Shown here one piece after another: positions 41,086 to 53,818 of a stretch of DNA of 64,000 nucleotides (within the stretch, counting starts at the first letter, position 1; each line of letters begins with the position of its first letter). Both the position numbers and the translations under genes were made by a program. Under the pieces are notes generated by a model, which did not search any database, was not told the DNA's origin, and worked only from the letters and a program-made list of their open reading frames with translations. The stretch is taken from positions 310,001 to 374,000 of the forward strand of contig JAVJAP010000103.1 in NCBI GenBank assembly GCA_034770075.1, read 5' to 3'. This DNA is from Aralia elata. Lineage: Eukaryota; Streptophyta; Magnoliopsida; Apiales; Araliaceae.

Positions 41086-41318
41086 GATAGGTTATGAACC
41101 TTTAGGTGGGGAAAACCTTAGGGTAGTAGCCTTCTAGAAGATAGAGAATATAGTGGAGATAAACTCTTATCGAGTTCTAAGGAATGAATTACGGAAATTC
41201 ATAAAAGACAGTAAAACGATTATGTGCTATGTGCTTATTTGATAATAAACTTATGTGCTCGCGAGTACTATCGAGTATTATCGATTAGTAATTAAAACCT
41301 TAAAATTTTGTTGTCAGA

Positions 41319-42152
41319 ATGACTGATAGAGGAGAGCCCAGCCAGATTAGGGAGGAGGAGCCCCGAGATATTCACGTAGTTCACGAGCAGATAGTGCAGA
41401 GGGAGCCATCCCCATTGATCACAGTTACAGGTCACGAGTATGAGCCTGAGACTGATCCTGAGGAGGACCCTGAGGAGGATCCTGAGGAGGACCCTGAAGA
41501 GGCTGAGGAGGAGGAGGAAGACCCTTAGGGGATATCACTATCTACTTTGGGTGTTCAGATGTACGAGCAGGTGTATGATCGCAACATAGAGTTGCAGGAT
41601 AGAGTGGAGGAATTAGAGAGGCAGCTGGCGGAGCGACAGACTGCTTTGGAGCAGAAGAGCAGTGAGATCGTGGAGCTAGACATACGTCTTGGAGACGTGG
41701 AGTGGAAGCTGGTTCATGTAGAGAGTGATAAGGAGGAGTTAGAGGAACATGCTGCAGAACGTCAAACCACTCTAGAGCAGAAGGATGCTGAGATCCAAGA
41801 CCTTTCTTCACGTCTTGCAGAGGCTGAGCAGAGGCTGGCACAGTCTGAGTATCGACGAGGACAGCTGATAGCGAGGAATGAGATTGTAAGAGATGAGTTG
41901 AGAGAGGAGTCCGCTAAGCGGGCGAGAGCGGAGACAGCTTGGCTGAGGGAGGCTGATCGCGCAGATGGTGTTGAGTGTGAGGTGCGGTCAAAGAAGGCCA
42001 AGATTGATGAGATGGAGTATATTTTTCATACTACCATGGATAGAGCTTAAGATCGAGCTAATCGTCATCCAGATGTGATGGATCGTAGGATGATGACACG
42101 CATTATGAAGCAGGAACGCCAGGAAGCTGTGCGTCGTGGGATGTCATCATAG
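41319..42152 (+). pseudogene. Accessory coiled-coil ORF upstream of gag (element B)
   Basis: A 277-codon frame homologous to 1083-1910 of element A. It starts MTDRGEPSQIREEEP, then has four DPEE repeats (residues about 46-61; element A has two). A long charged heptad segment follows (about residues 80-245), and the tail is basic (DRRMMTRIMKQERQ). Stops at 41526 (TAG, Glu in A) and 42048 (TAA, Gln in A) break it. Conservation of length, start, frame and character between two diverged elements, at the same site between primer site and gag, argues that it was a real gene of this lineage. No known domain is recognised. Confidence 0.75.
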
Positions 42153-42442
42153 ATTGTGATTAGTTATGTTATTATGAAATTTATGAGTTAATAAGTTGAT
42201 TAATCCCAGTTTATATAATGGGATAGAATAATGATGTAATCCTGAAACTTTTTGATTTCAGGATAGATGATGTAAATAACTATGATGTTATCTTTATTAT
42301 GTTTTAAAGCAGTTAATGAATAAAATATGAAAGTTTATCAGATGTGTTATGTATTTAAGTGTTGTTCATAAATGTTTAAGTTAAGACTTAAATGTTTGAG
42401 TAATTGAGCAATAGTCTAATAACGAGAATTTTTAACAGTAAA

Positions 42443-45400
42443 ATGCCGCCAAGAAGACAACCAACACGTCAACAGACCCCCGAGGGATCTACTAACAACG
42501 AAGAAGCCAACGCTAATCCCATGTAGCAGTTGGTAAATTTGTTAACGGGAGCCTTTGCAAATCAACCCCAAGCGCAGGCCACGACCTTCAAAGACTTCAA
42601 GGCTGTCGGACCTCCAGAATTTCAGGGCTCCATGAATCCAATTGAAGCTCAAACATGGATCATGGAGATGGAGAAAGTGTTCGATGTCGCCAGAGTCGGT
42701 GAAGACCAGAAAACGGCATTTGCGACATTCATGCTGAAATCAGAAGCCAGCTACTGGTGGCAGGCGAACAAAACTCGTGGTGGTCAGGGAATAATACCGT
42801 GGGAGCGGTTTAAAGAAATATTTTTCGAGACATACTTCCCAGTAAGCGCACAGAACCAGATGGAGGTGCAGTTCCTAGAGCTGAAGCAAGGTACTATGAC
42901 GGTACCTGAATACGCTGCTAAGTTCAATGAGTTGGCAAGGTTTGCGCCGTATCAGGTAAGTACAGATGAGCGCAAGGCCAGGAGGTTCGAGCAGGGATTG
43001 AAGCCCTGGTTGTACAGTCGAGTCTCGATGTTTCAGCTGAATTCTTTTGCAGCGATTCTGGAGAAGGCAATCATCGCTGAAGGAGGCAGTGATGCTCTGA
43101 CCAAATATAATCAGGAGCAGAGAAAAAAGAAGAGTGAGAATGATTATAAGACTAGTGGTAACCATGGGGGAAATAGCCAGAAGAGGAAGTGGACTGAAGG
43201 TAACTCTGCGGGAAGTCAGCAGGGTAGTCTGAAGAAGAAGATGGAAGTATGCAGCACCTGTGGTAAGACCCATATGGGTGTTTGTTTAAAGGGAAAAAGG
43301 GTGTGCTACAACTGTGGACAGGAGGGTCATGTCGCACCAAACTGCCCTAATCCGAAGAAGGGTGCATGCTTTATTTGTGGACTGAAGGATCATTTTGCAC
43401 GGGATTGTCCTAAGAAAACTGCAACAGGTGGACCTAGTGCTGGAAAGGGGAACAACGGAGGTGGTGGCAATCTGACCATAACAGGACCGACGCAGCCCAG
43501 CCGATCTACTGCTCGGACATTCAACATGACAGTGCAGGACGCTGTGCAGTCAAAGGATGTGGTGTCAGGTATCATTCCAGTCAATAATATTAATGCTTAT
43601 GTATTGTTTGACTCGGGTGCTACTTGCTCATTTATATCCGATGATTTTGCTAAGAACTTAGAATTACCCCATGAAGAACTAGATTACCCTATGAACATAG
43701 AGATTGCGAATAGGGAAATAATTCCTGTTAAACTTATCCACAAGAACTGTCAAATAGATATTAAGGGTCAGATAACGACGGTAAACTTGATCCCAATTCG
43801 ACTTGGGGAGTTTGACGTTATATTGGGTATGGATTGGTTGACTAATCATTTGGGGCAGTTATTGATTGTCAAAAGAAGTGTATAAACCTTATGACTCCGT
43901 CAAAGGTTGTGTTTTATGGTAGCAAATCGCCTAGACAAGCGAGTTGTCTGACGATGATGCAGGCCAGAAAGATGTTGAGGCAAGGCTGTGTAGGGTATCT
44001 AGCCTACATAGTTGATACACGAAAGGAAGGTGCAAAGCTGGAAGAGATACCAGTGGTTAGAGATTTCGTAGACGTGTTTCCTGAAGATTTACCAGGATTA
44101 CCGCCAGATAGGGAAATCGAGTTTGTAATTGATTTAGCACCGGGAACGGCCCCTATATCGAAGGCCCCGTATCGAATGGCTCCAGTAGAATTAAAGGAGT
44201 TGATGGCGCAGCTACAGGAGTTGCTGGATAAAAAGTATATTCAACCGAGCGTTTCACCGTGGGGAGCGCCGGTATTGTTTGTTAAGAAGAAGGATGGATC
44301 AATGCGTCTTTGCATTGATTATAGAGAATTGAACAAGGTCACGATCAAAAACAAGTATCCGTTGCCAAGGATCGATGACCTGTTTGACCAACTGAAGGGG
44401 GCAAGGTACTTTTCAAAGATAGATTTACGAAGTGGGTACCATCAGTTGAAGGTGAGACAAGAGGATATACCAAAGACAGCATTTCGGACTAGATATGGTC
44501 ACTATGAGTTTTTGGTTATGTCATTTGGTTTAACGAATGCGCCTGCAGCATTCATGGACTTAATGAATAGGGTGTTCAAACCATTTCTGGATAAATTCGT
44601 AGTGGTGTTTATAGACGACATCCTCGTATATTCCAAAACTCAGGAAGAATATGTCGAGCATTTGAGGGTGACATTAGAGGCGTTAAGGAAAGAGCAATTG
44701 TATGCAAAATTTTCGAAGTGCGAATTTTGGTTGGAACGTGTGCAATTTCTTGGGCATGTGATTGATAAGAACGGAATATCGGTAGACCCATCAAAAGTCG
44801 AAGCTGTGATAAACTGGGATCAGCCGAAGACACCGTCAGAAGTGAGGAGTTTCCTAGGTTTGGCAGGATATTACAGGCGTTTCATTCAAGATTTCTCGAG
44901 AATCACCAATCCGTTAACGAATTTAACAAGAAAATCAGTGAAGTTTGTTTGGACGGAGAAGTGCGAAGAGAGTTTCCAAGAACTAAAGAAGAGACTAAGT
45001 TCGGCACCTGTATTATCTTTGCCAGATGATACAGGAAATTTTGTGGTGTATAGCGACGCATCGCATAAGGGACTTGGTTGTGTGTTGATGCAGAATGGAA
45101 AGGTTATTGCATATGCATCGCGCCAACTAAAAGACTATGAAAAAGGGTATCCGACCCATGACTTAGAGTTAGCAGCTGTGGTGTTTGCTCTGAAAATCTG
45201 GCGACACTATCTCTATGGGGAGAAGTGTGAAATATACACAGACCATAAAAGTCTGAAGTATATTTTTACACAGAAAGATTTGAATATGCGGCAAAGGAGA
45301 TGGATAGAGTTAATCAAGGACTATGATTGTGAAATTCTATACCATCCGGGAAAAGCCAATGTGGTTGCAGACGCTTTGAGCAGAAAGGGTCGGGAGAAAT

Positions 45401-46965
45401 TGTTTTTGTTAACCGCTCAGTAGAAGCTCGTGGAGGAAATGGCTAAGTTGGAGTTAGAGGTGAAGAATCTGGCAGAGCCTAATGAAAAATTATTTCAGAT
45501 AGAAACCCAACCAACTCTGGTGGAAAAAGTGAAGGAAGCGCAACTCAAAGATGAGGAATGTGCTGAGATGCGGAAAAGATTGCTTGATGGAGAAAAGCCT
45601 AAATACAAAGTTGACACTGAAGGACTACTTAGATTCGAAGGCCGAATTTGGGTTCCGGCAGAACTAAAGATCAGAGAAGAGATTTTGACCGAAGCCCATA
45701 GTTCAAGATTTTCGGTTCACCTAGGAAGTACGAAGATGTACCAAGATCTTCGCAAACATTTTTGGTGGCCAAACATGAAAAGAGAGGTTGCTGAGTGTGT
45801 TGCGAAGTGCCTAACCTGTCAGAGAGTAAAAGCAGAACATCAACGAACAAGTGGTTTGCTACAGCCTTTGGAGATACCAGAATGGAAATGGGAGCATATC
45901 ACGATGGATTTCGTGGTAGGTCTTCTAGCTACTCAGAAGGGATATGACGCGATATGGGTCATAGTGGATCGACTGACGAAATCAGCGCACTTTTTACCAA
46001 TCAAAGTCAGATTCACTTTAGATCAGCTGGCGAAGTTATATGTCAAAGAAATTATCTCGAGGCACGGTGTTCCAGTATCAATAGTGTCAGACAGGGATCC
46101 GCGGTTCACATCAAAGTTTTGGAGGAGTCTGCAAACTTGTTTGGGGACACAGTTGCGAATGAGTACAGCCTATCATCCTCAAACCGATGGCCAGAGTGAA
46201 AGAACAATTCAAACGTTGGGAGGACATGCTGCAGAGCGTGTGTCATGGATTTCAAGGGCAACTGGGATGATCATTTACCTTTGGTCGAAATTTGCTTGTA
46301 TAACAACAGTCATCACGCCAGTATCGGCATGCCACCCTAACGAAGCGTTGTAACGGAAGGAAATGCAGAACTCCGTTATGCTGGGATGAGGTTGGTGAAC
46401 GTAGACTATTAGGACCCGAGCTGGTGGCTTGCAAACAAACTGCTGAGATTGTTCAAAGTAATAAAAGCCAGACTGATAGCCGCTCAAGACAGGCAGAAAA
46501 AGTATGCTGACCAACACCGACAAAATCGCGAATTTGAGGTCGGCAGCTTCGTGTTTCTCAAAGTATCTCCCTGGAAAGGGAAAATCAGATTTGGAAAGAA
46601 GGGTAAAACTAAGTCCGCGATTCATTGGACCCTTTTAAAGTACTGAAACGGGTGTGGGTGAGGTCGCTTATGAGGTAGCTTTCCTCCTGAGTTAGGCCAC
46701 ATCCACAATGTCTTTTCATATATCGGTGCTACGACAGTATAAGCCCGATTATAAGCATGTAATCGAATACGAACCAATACAATTTGAAACAAGATTTATC
46801 CTATGAAGAGGTTCCTGTACAGATAGTAGACAGGAAAGAGCAAGTGCTTCGCAATAAAGTGATACCTTCCGTTAAGGTAATCTGGAGGAACTACAGTGCT
46901 GAAGAAGCTACGTGGGAACTCGAAGAATAAAATGATGCAGAATTACCCTCACTTATTTGTTTTAA
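42443..46965 (+). pseudogene. gag-pol polyprotein of Tekay-like Ty3/gypsy element B
   Basis: Gag starts MPPRRQPTRQQTP. Two intact CCHC knuckles, CYNCGQEGHVAPNC and CFICGLKDHFARDC, lie near 43305-43410. Protease is DSGATCSF near 43610. RT spans about 44150-44860 with an intact FIDDIL pair, RNase H 45040-45400, integrase zinc region 45715-45830 and core 45895-46200. A chromodomain-like C-terminus is out of frame near 46810-46960. Breaks are TAG at 42524, a 2-bp gain near 43848, TAG at 45421, and many one-base gains after 46200. The open stretch 43891-45423 (510 codons) shows the linker that element A lost. The exact stop codon is obscured by frameshifts, so the end is approximate. Confidence 0.92.
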
Positions 46966-46978
46966 CTTTTGTATTGCA

Positions 46979-47080
46979 ATTCTGGGGACAGAATCTTTGT
47001 AAGGAGGGGAGAATGTAACAGACGAGTTTAATTGCGTTGTGATTCTGGGGACAGAATCCTTTTAAGGTGGGAAGGAAAGA
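46979..47080 (+). other. Duplicated polypurine tract region (element B)
   Basis: Same doubled unit as in element A: gattctggggacagaatc, purine run and TGTAAC, at about 46980-47020 and 47042-47086. The second purine run (GGTGGGAAGGAAAGA) abuts the LTR. Confidence 0.7.
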
Positions 47081-48002
47081 TGTAACGAATGCAATTTTTG
47101 AGAATTAATAAAAATATTTATTTGAGTTGTATAAATATTTTTGTTAATTTATTGATGAGTTAATAGATAATTTATTAAGCTATTGTGAAATAAGTTTATG
47201 TTGAGTTAATTGTGTTAATTGTATACTTGAATATGATTTTGTGATGATTATTCTAATTTAATTTAATAATTAAATTAGATGATGAAAAGAATTATTTGAA
47301 TAAATGATTTATGTTAATAAAATAATTTATTTGAATAATATAATTTCATTTGGTGTTATTGTTATTGGTTAAATAAATTATTAAGTTAGTTTGTAAGGTT
47401 TAATTGAATTTATTTAATAATTAAGTTTAATTAAATTAGAAGTGTGACATTTTAAACTATGTGTTATAATGATTTATTAGAATAAATGAGAAAGTGTTTT
47501 TAATTTAGTTTTACCAAACAAGGCCCTATGATCTTTGTTTGGAAATAATGGATTATTTTAATTGTGTTTTACCAAACAAGACATAAGAATAATAGGTTAT
47601 TCTTATTAGTGTTTACCAAAACAAGCCTTTAGTTAGAATAATGAGTTATTTTTTTTAATTAGTTTGCCAAACATAGCCTTATGGCTTTTGAATTTTATAA
47701 CTGATGAATTAAGTTAGATTATACGTTATTATTATTTAAAACATCAGTTTTTATTTTTTAAAAAAAAAAATCATCAGTTTATATTATATCAGTTATATCA
47801 GTAATAGAACGTCAGTTGAAAGAAAGAAAAGAAAAGAGAAGAACAGAGAGAAAAGAGAAAGAAAAACTCTGTGAATTTGAGAGTTGAGAGAAAAGAGAGA
47901 AATTGTGAGAAAAGCTTGGTGATTGGAGTAAGAATTCAAGCAAGGGAGTTTAATCAAATTTTCTTACATCAATTGAGGGTATAATTTCTTTTTCCTCTTG
48001 GT
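47081..48002 (+). repeat. Element B 3' LTR, 5' portion (cut by element C)
   Basis: Matches 38172-39084 of the 5' LTR, mostly with single-base gains rather than substitutions. It stops at cctcttggt where element C begins. The candidate target duplication is TTGGT (47998-48002); its partner is beyond the window. Confidence 0.9.
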
Positions 48003-50154
48003 TGTAGACACCCAAATTTTGCGTTTCCTTCTACTAACCGTGACAGGAGGGCGAAATCGTCAATTGAACCAGCTTGCGGGAGCAAAGGAGCGGGCACAAG
48101 GGCGAGCGCCCGGCCCCGCCGCAATGTTTTGGGCAACCCAAGTTTACGTGACAATAAAGCCGTCTGAGGCAGGCATTTCCGAATGAGGTGGCACGTCTCC
48201 CGGAAGTTCCCGGACTGCGGAATACGAGCCTGTCAGCGAAAACCGACGTTGCGGTACGAAAATCGAGGCGTTGGCACGAAAATCGAGAAAGTCAAGCCCG
48301 CCAAGCCGCGGATAGATCTGCGGGCCAAGTGGGTGCGCCAGCACGAAAACCGGGAAAAATCAGCACTACCAAGCTGAGTGCGATGGAGGCGTTGCCAGCT
48401 GGCCAGCCGCAGATCCATCTGCTGGTCCAGCCGCAGATAGATCTGCGGCTGGCTCTGGCCAGCCTATTTAAGCCAAGCTTCAGGCAGCATACAGGGAGTT
48501 CAGCAATTGTGGAGAAGAAGGAGATTCCAAAGCAGCAACATAAGCACGAAAATAGAGGGGAAAAGAGAGAAATTTTTGCAATCAAATAGGAAGAAAAGAG
48601 AGAAAAAAGAGAGGAATAATTTTCTTTTTGATTTGATTGTATCAAATAGATTCTTTCCTTCTACTCAAATACATCAAGTTCATATCCATTTGGATATCAA
48701 TTGCAAGGTGGAAATCTCTTTTGTGATATCAATTTCTATCATATCATTTGATCAAATTAGATGCAATTTTTCATGTAATTTATTGATTGAACAATGAATT
48801 AGGGATTATGAGTGAAGTTTCCATCGGAATAAAACTCTTCCTAATAACCCGATGATATTCGTTCATTAATTTCTTTGTTTGTTTTAAGATGTTATATTTT
48901 TGGTATCAATTCCTTTTAAATCGTTATTTTTGGATGTCTTGGTAGTTTTAGTTTATCCGGTTTGGTTTATTTTCTTGTTATATCGGATTGTTTGTGTGTG
49001 GATACTTTGTTGTGAGCCTAGGAAAGCGACCCCGGGGTCCCAATACGATGATGGACATGTATTGATGTAAGAAAGTTAGAAATGACGTAGTTTTCATTGT
49101 AAATAAGTAATCGTTGGGCCTTAAAACGACGCTAAGGCGAGAATCGTGCTTAAGGCCCCGAAATAGTGAAATTTTGTGATTGTTGGCGTTCGGGGACATT
49201 TTGATGGCTTACATGCCCATGAATAGCCCCGACGCGTTTTTATTGCTTTATTTGATTTGTGACACCAAAAATTGATTTCAAAACTAAAACAATGAAGACT
49301 TTCATAAAAATCAATCAAAGTAGGATATTAGAATCACGAGGTTAAAATTTGAGAAGTGCTAATGAATGTCGATTCCTATCTAACGAAAAAGCTAAAGAAA
49401 ATCGTTTTCAAATATCACACAAAATGATTTTGCAAATAAGTAACATTTTATTGAATCTTTGTGCATAGGGTGAAAGAGATTCTAGAAATTGCATGCCCGA
49501 TCGTTTCACGAAAGCAACGTATAGATCTCGATTCCTATTTTGACGAAGGTTTAAAAACTCTTGTTTTGCCAAAACGACACCTAATGAAAAATCTCATAGT
49601 TTTGATAAATTAAAATCAAACCTTTCTCATAAAGAATAAAGCTTGCTCGTGTATACCGAAAAGACATTCCGAAGCGTTATCAAATTAAAGCACGACTTTC
49701 CCTAAAAATCCAAATGATTCTTTCATACAAACTCACCACATCATTCACATAGACACACACACCCACACACAAGCGCGCGCACACACACATTCATGAATTA
49801 AAGGATAGGAAAGCATTAAGATTGCGGTAACCGTGTTTCACGGAAGTCGAGGGATGCCTAACACCTTCCCCTCACTTAAACAAGCCCCCGAACTCCATGA
49901 ATCTCGATTCGCAGACCAATTAATTCGGAGTCACATATGAGCCAGCGATTTATAAAAAAACGAAAATTCGGATGAGTTGGTACATCCATTTCAAATATAC
50001 CAACTGGCGACTCTGGTTAATTGGCTCATCATAAAACGCGATCTTTCAAAACCCCGTCGACATCAATGCCGACCTTTTCCAAACGTCATCTAAATCAAAA
50101 GGCTAAAATTGGAAAAGACTAAAGAGACGAGAAACCGAAAACCCGGCGTCGACA
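48003..50154 (+). repeat. Element C 5' LTR
   Basis: Starts TGTAGACACCCAAATTTTG and ends GTCGACA, two bases before the primer site; about 2.15 kb. It contains three GC-rich dyads (48306-48452), a TATA-like box (48465-48472), a CA/CG dinucleotide tract (about 49752-49790) and a gggatgcctaacaccttccc block near 49850 that I recall as common in Tat-type LTRs. Short ORFs inside are not supported. Confidence 0.85.
48306..48472 (+). promoter_or_regulatory. Probable LTR core promoter with three dyads (element C)
   Basis: Dyads of the form CCGCAGAT, 2 bp, ATCTGCGG occur at 48306-48323 (one mismatch), 48407-48422 (partial) and 48427-48452 (perfect 12-bp arms CCAGCCGCAGAT / ATCTGCGGCTGG). A TATTTAAG box at 48465-48472 lies 13 bases after the last dyad. 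Transcription would start near 48500. The promoter role is inferred from arrangement only. Confidence 0.55.
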
Positions 50155-50156
50155 GC

Positions 50157-50175
50157 TGGCGACTCTGCTGGGGAC
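50157..50175 (+). other. Primer-binding site (element C), tRNA-Arg type as in Tat/Ogre elements
   Basis: TGGCGACTCTGCTGGGGAC, two bases after the LTR end. It resembles the Arg primer site of Ogre/Tat elements from memory. A partial look-alike, TGGCGACTCTGG, lies at 50005-50016 within the LTR. Confidence 0.75.
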
Positions 50176-50823
50176 ATTAGAGGGCTTAAGCCGCGTCAAG
50201 TCTTGATGCTATCCTATCCTTTAAAATTTATAAATGTGTATGTGTATGCGACATTTTGACTTCTTTTTATTGTTGTGTGAATGTGTGTTGTTGTCCAATG
50301 AATGAATGATTGAATGGATTTGTTTTACCTTAAAGTAATCATTTGCATACGGTGAGGACGATGAATGTGAATGTATGTTGAGATTGTACCTCCTCCTGAG
50401 GCGAACCCGTCGGTTGCTTATTACTGGACTCGATGGGGCTGCTCCCCGGAGATGGCTCAGGAAACGCACCACTCAAATCCGCTCCAATCGAAAGGGTTCA
50501 AACGAGTAGATTGCGAAGATTTGGGAACCTTCATGCCGAAAAGCCCGTGAGAGTAACCCTAGGATAGGTCAGCCCCAGATTAACCCGACGCAGGATGAGT
50601 CTCTTCATGCCCTTTTACGTTTCTGCGTATAAATGCCATAATTCCATTGCAACATATTCATATATGCTTCCCCTTTATGTCAAAAGAAAATACTAACCTC
50701 TGTGTTTTGCAGGGAACGACACGGGAAGCATAATAAATCATATCTAGCATGTATTATTTCGATAAAGAACCGCTAACGAGTTGTTTTGCAGAAAAAGATT
50801 AAAAAAACCCAATAAACACACAA
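50176..50823 (+). other. Element C 5' leader
   Basis: About 650 bp between primer site and gag with no supported ORF. The minus frame 50221-50472 is not protein-like. There are possible splice-acceptor-like ttgcag sites near 50708 and 50787, but no intron can be proven. Confidence 0.5.
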
Positions 50824-52543
50824 ATGGTTACGGTTTTAGCTTGCTTACTTTCTGTCATTTCCCCAAGACTAAACTTCGAACCGTTGTTTCGCAGGATTGC
50901 TCCTCAAACCCGTTCGCAGTCTAAGAAAGCCCAAAATTCTACATCTGAAATGGCTGATATTCCTAATCATAGTTCCATATCTCGGGAAGAGTTTGATGAT
51001 TTCAAAAAACAGATGATGAAAATGGCCACAATGTTAAAGGAACAGTTCTTAATCAGACAGGATCCGGTAAACCAGGGATCGCATAATATTCCACCACCAG
51101 GGGATGATCAGATTCCTCCTAAAAATGGTACAAACTTGCTTAAAGAGGACCAACCCCGACTCAAGGACGAGCCAGTCATCCCAAAGGCCGTTCCCATACC
51201 TAGCAGGACAGTGATTACTATCCCAGAAGAAGGGGACAATGACGACCTTCGGAGAAAATTGAAATACATGGAGGAAACCATCCAATCCCTAAAGGTCATA
51301 GGCTCCCTGGGCAGGGTTAATTTACTCGGATCTATGTGTTTTCCCCCCGGAGCCAGATATCCAGAAAAGTTCAAAGTTCCCGAGTTCGAAAAGTACAATG
51401 GAAAGGGAGACCCCTATACACACTTGAAAATATACATTGGAGAACTCGGGGCTTATGCCGAAGACGAGGGGTTTAAGAATGCAACTATTCCAGAAAAGCT
51501 TAACGGGGGAGGCAAGAAATCTGGTATGCCCGCCTCGACAACGCCCGAATCCACAACTGGGAGGAATTGGCCCATACCTTCTTAACCCAATACAGCTTTC
51601 AGGCCCAGATGGCTCTTGACAGGTACCAAATGACAAAGGTTTAATAAAAACAGCCTAGGGAGTCCTTCAGGGAATATGCGCAACGATGGAGGGGCATGGC
51701 CGCACAGGTAACCCCCCCGATGAGCGAATCAGAGATGGTAATGACTTTTGTAGACATCCAAGAGGCGCCGTATTAGGAGCGGGTCATCTCGGGGATTGGA
51801 AGACCCTTTGCTGAAATGATTAAACATGGAGAGATGGTTGACATGGGGTTGAAATCGGGTAAAATCCGGGATCTTACTGCTTTAGAAACTGCTGCCGAGC
51901 AAATACAGAATGGAAAACTATGGCAGCAGCACTTCCCGGAGGGTCCAAAAGAAGAAGGAAGAGGATGTTTCCCTCATCTTACAGGGGGTCATCCAGAAAA
52001 ACCAGAAAGTCATCTTCCGGTTCAGGTACAGAGTGGGGAGGGCCATCCCGTCAGCCAAACTTCACAGATCAAAGGACAGAGGGGCGAAGAAGATATGAGG
52101 CCTCGCAAAACCGAGTGTTCACCCCGCTCGGGGAGCCGCTTGAACGAGTATTAGCGGTATTAGTAGCCCAAAAGAGGATAATCAATTTGGCTCCCCCGAG
52201 TGACCCGAAAGGAAGGAGATTTGATCCAAGCAAACGGTGCGCCTATCACTCGGGTTCCCCGGGTCATGATACACAAGATTGTTGGACATTGAAACATATA
52301 ATTCAGAACATGATCGACAACGGGGAAATTGTGGTGGAGCAACCGGACTCCTCCCCGAATGTTAAGGCAAACCCCCTGCCAAGACATGATGGGGGGGGAG
52401 TCAATGTGACGGAGGCAAGTGAGGCTGGGGGGCCGCCAAGGTTGAACTATGTGCAGAAAATTGAGGAGATGATCAACGTGATACATGATCATGGGGATGC
52501 ACGAGTAGCGCCCATCAGGTTGATAGGGGGTAAGTACGAATAA
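50824..52543 (+). pseudogene. gag of Tat-like element C (frameshifted)
   Basis: The N-terminal part (50824-51585) has an SREEFDDFKKQMMKM helix and the PPGARYPEKFKVPEFEKYNG and DPYTHLKIY stretches typical of plant Ty3 Gag (retrotrans_gag region). It shifts frame near 51540-51600, has TAG at 51774, and shifts again near 51905. The last part (51920-52543 frame) holds the zinc-knuckle-like CAYHSGSPGHDTQDCW near 52238 and ends at TAA 52541. The reading frame changes make it non-functional as it stands. The start at 50824 is the first ATG of the frame; a downstream Met (MADIPNHSS, 50950) is equally possible. Confidence 0.8.
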
Positions 52544-52683
52544 CATAGAGGGGCCTGTCAAGCTGACAGCCCCGAGGCCCATCATCCTTGCAGCAAGGCC
52601 GCAAAACTCCCTATCAGTAGTCTGAAGACTGTACCCTGGAATTACGGGGGGAATACCCGAGGAAGCGGCCAGTTTGTGCTTCC

Positions 52684-53196
52684 GTGACGACCAAAGGGAA
52701 CCCCTTATATCTTCCCGGGCGAGTCCTTGAGAGCCAAAAGAGAAAAAATGAAGAGGTTTCCGAGGAAAGGGCCATAGAGTTTTTGAAAAGGATGGATCAC
52801 CCGGAAATGAGGGGGATCCAGATTTTAAATGAGGAATCAACCCTAACATCAGTCATGGACTTGGTGTTGTCATCCAGTGAGCATTGCAAAACCCTGATGA
52901 AGGTTCTAGAGGAGGCATTTGTGCCCAAAGAAATTAGTGAGAAGGGTTTCGGCCAGCTGGTAGGCCACTTATTGGAAGGCGATGCAATATCATTTACAGA
53001 TGAGGACATTCCCAAGGAAGGAAGGGGGCACCGAAAACCGCTACACATTGCGGTAATCTCCTCAGGATATGTCATGAATGGGGTGTTGATCGATGGGGGA
53101 TCGGCATTGAAACATATGTCCCCTCAGTACGCTAAAGAAAATGAACATCAGTTCCAAACGCCTCCGAGCCAGTCATGTGGTGGTTCGGGCTTTTGA
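52684..53196 (+). pseudogene. Protease region of element C pol
   Basis: The frame holds a protease-like core, GVLIDGGSALKHMSP, near 53080-53125, where the retroviral-type DSG/DTG triad is DGG, a form seen in Tat-type elements. It is preceded by SEERAIEFLKRMDHPEMR-like text. It is followed by a frameshift near 53190, after which the next frame (53261) carries on. The first codon given (52684) is only the first Met of this frame; the region is joined to gag in the ancestral polyprotein. Confidence 0.7.
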
Positions 53197-53260
53197 CGGC
53201 TCCCGGAGGGATACCATTGGGGGAAATAGAATTTGCCAGTGGAGATAGGGCCCTGTACTT

Positions 53261-53818
53261 TTGATTTATATCCTTCCAAGTCCTAGATATTACGGCGAGC
53301 TACAATCTGCTGTTAGGGAGGCCGTGGATACACATGGCCGGGGCAGTTCCTTCCACGCTCCACCAACAAATCAAGTTGATCATCGATGGGAATCTGGTAA
53401 CAATCTCGGCCGAAATGTGAACGACCCTTCTCCTCCCAGGAGTGGCCTACCAGTAATCAATGTGGATGAATCAGCGGCACCTGCCAGCTTTCAAGCACTA
53501 GAGATTAGCACTCCCCATTATAGATGCCTGGGAGCTCCAGCTGTGAAACCAAGGGTCTCTCCGGAACTCACCTTTGTGGCAAGGGAAATGATTAAAATGA
53601 ACTTTCAACCTGGACAGGGACTAGGGAAAAGCAGTCAGGGAATCACCGAGCCCATCCACCTACCACAGCAGATAGGTAAAGTAGGATTGGGATACCATGT
53701 GGGCGCAGTACGGGGACACCGTCAGGGCGCGACTCCGATTCGACTAGTTGGCAGTCCAGTGACCAAAGTCGACAATAAGCAGGGGATCAGCGGACCTGTG
53801 ATTGGGGGCAGGGAATGA
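53261..53818 (+). pseudogene. Pol linker with G-patch-like motif (element C)
   Basis: Around residues 108-145 the text MIKMNFQPGQGLGKSSQG then IGKVGLGY matches a G-patch: aromatic/glycine spacing ending GLG. G-patches next to the protease are known in some retroelements and in betaretroviruses, where they bind nucleic acid. The frame ends at TGA 53816. The spacer 53819-54297 has no open pol frame. An acidic frame (54298-54537) leads towards RT. Confidence 0.65.

Noticed and set aside
42443..46965. Programmed frameshifting or stop readthrough in element B
   Set aside because: Breaks are scattered, differ from those in A, and include many single-base gains, so decay or error explains them better.
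48188..48589. ORF in element C LTR
   Set aside because: It overlaps promoter dyads and a TATA-like box, with composition-driven open frame and no domain.
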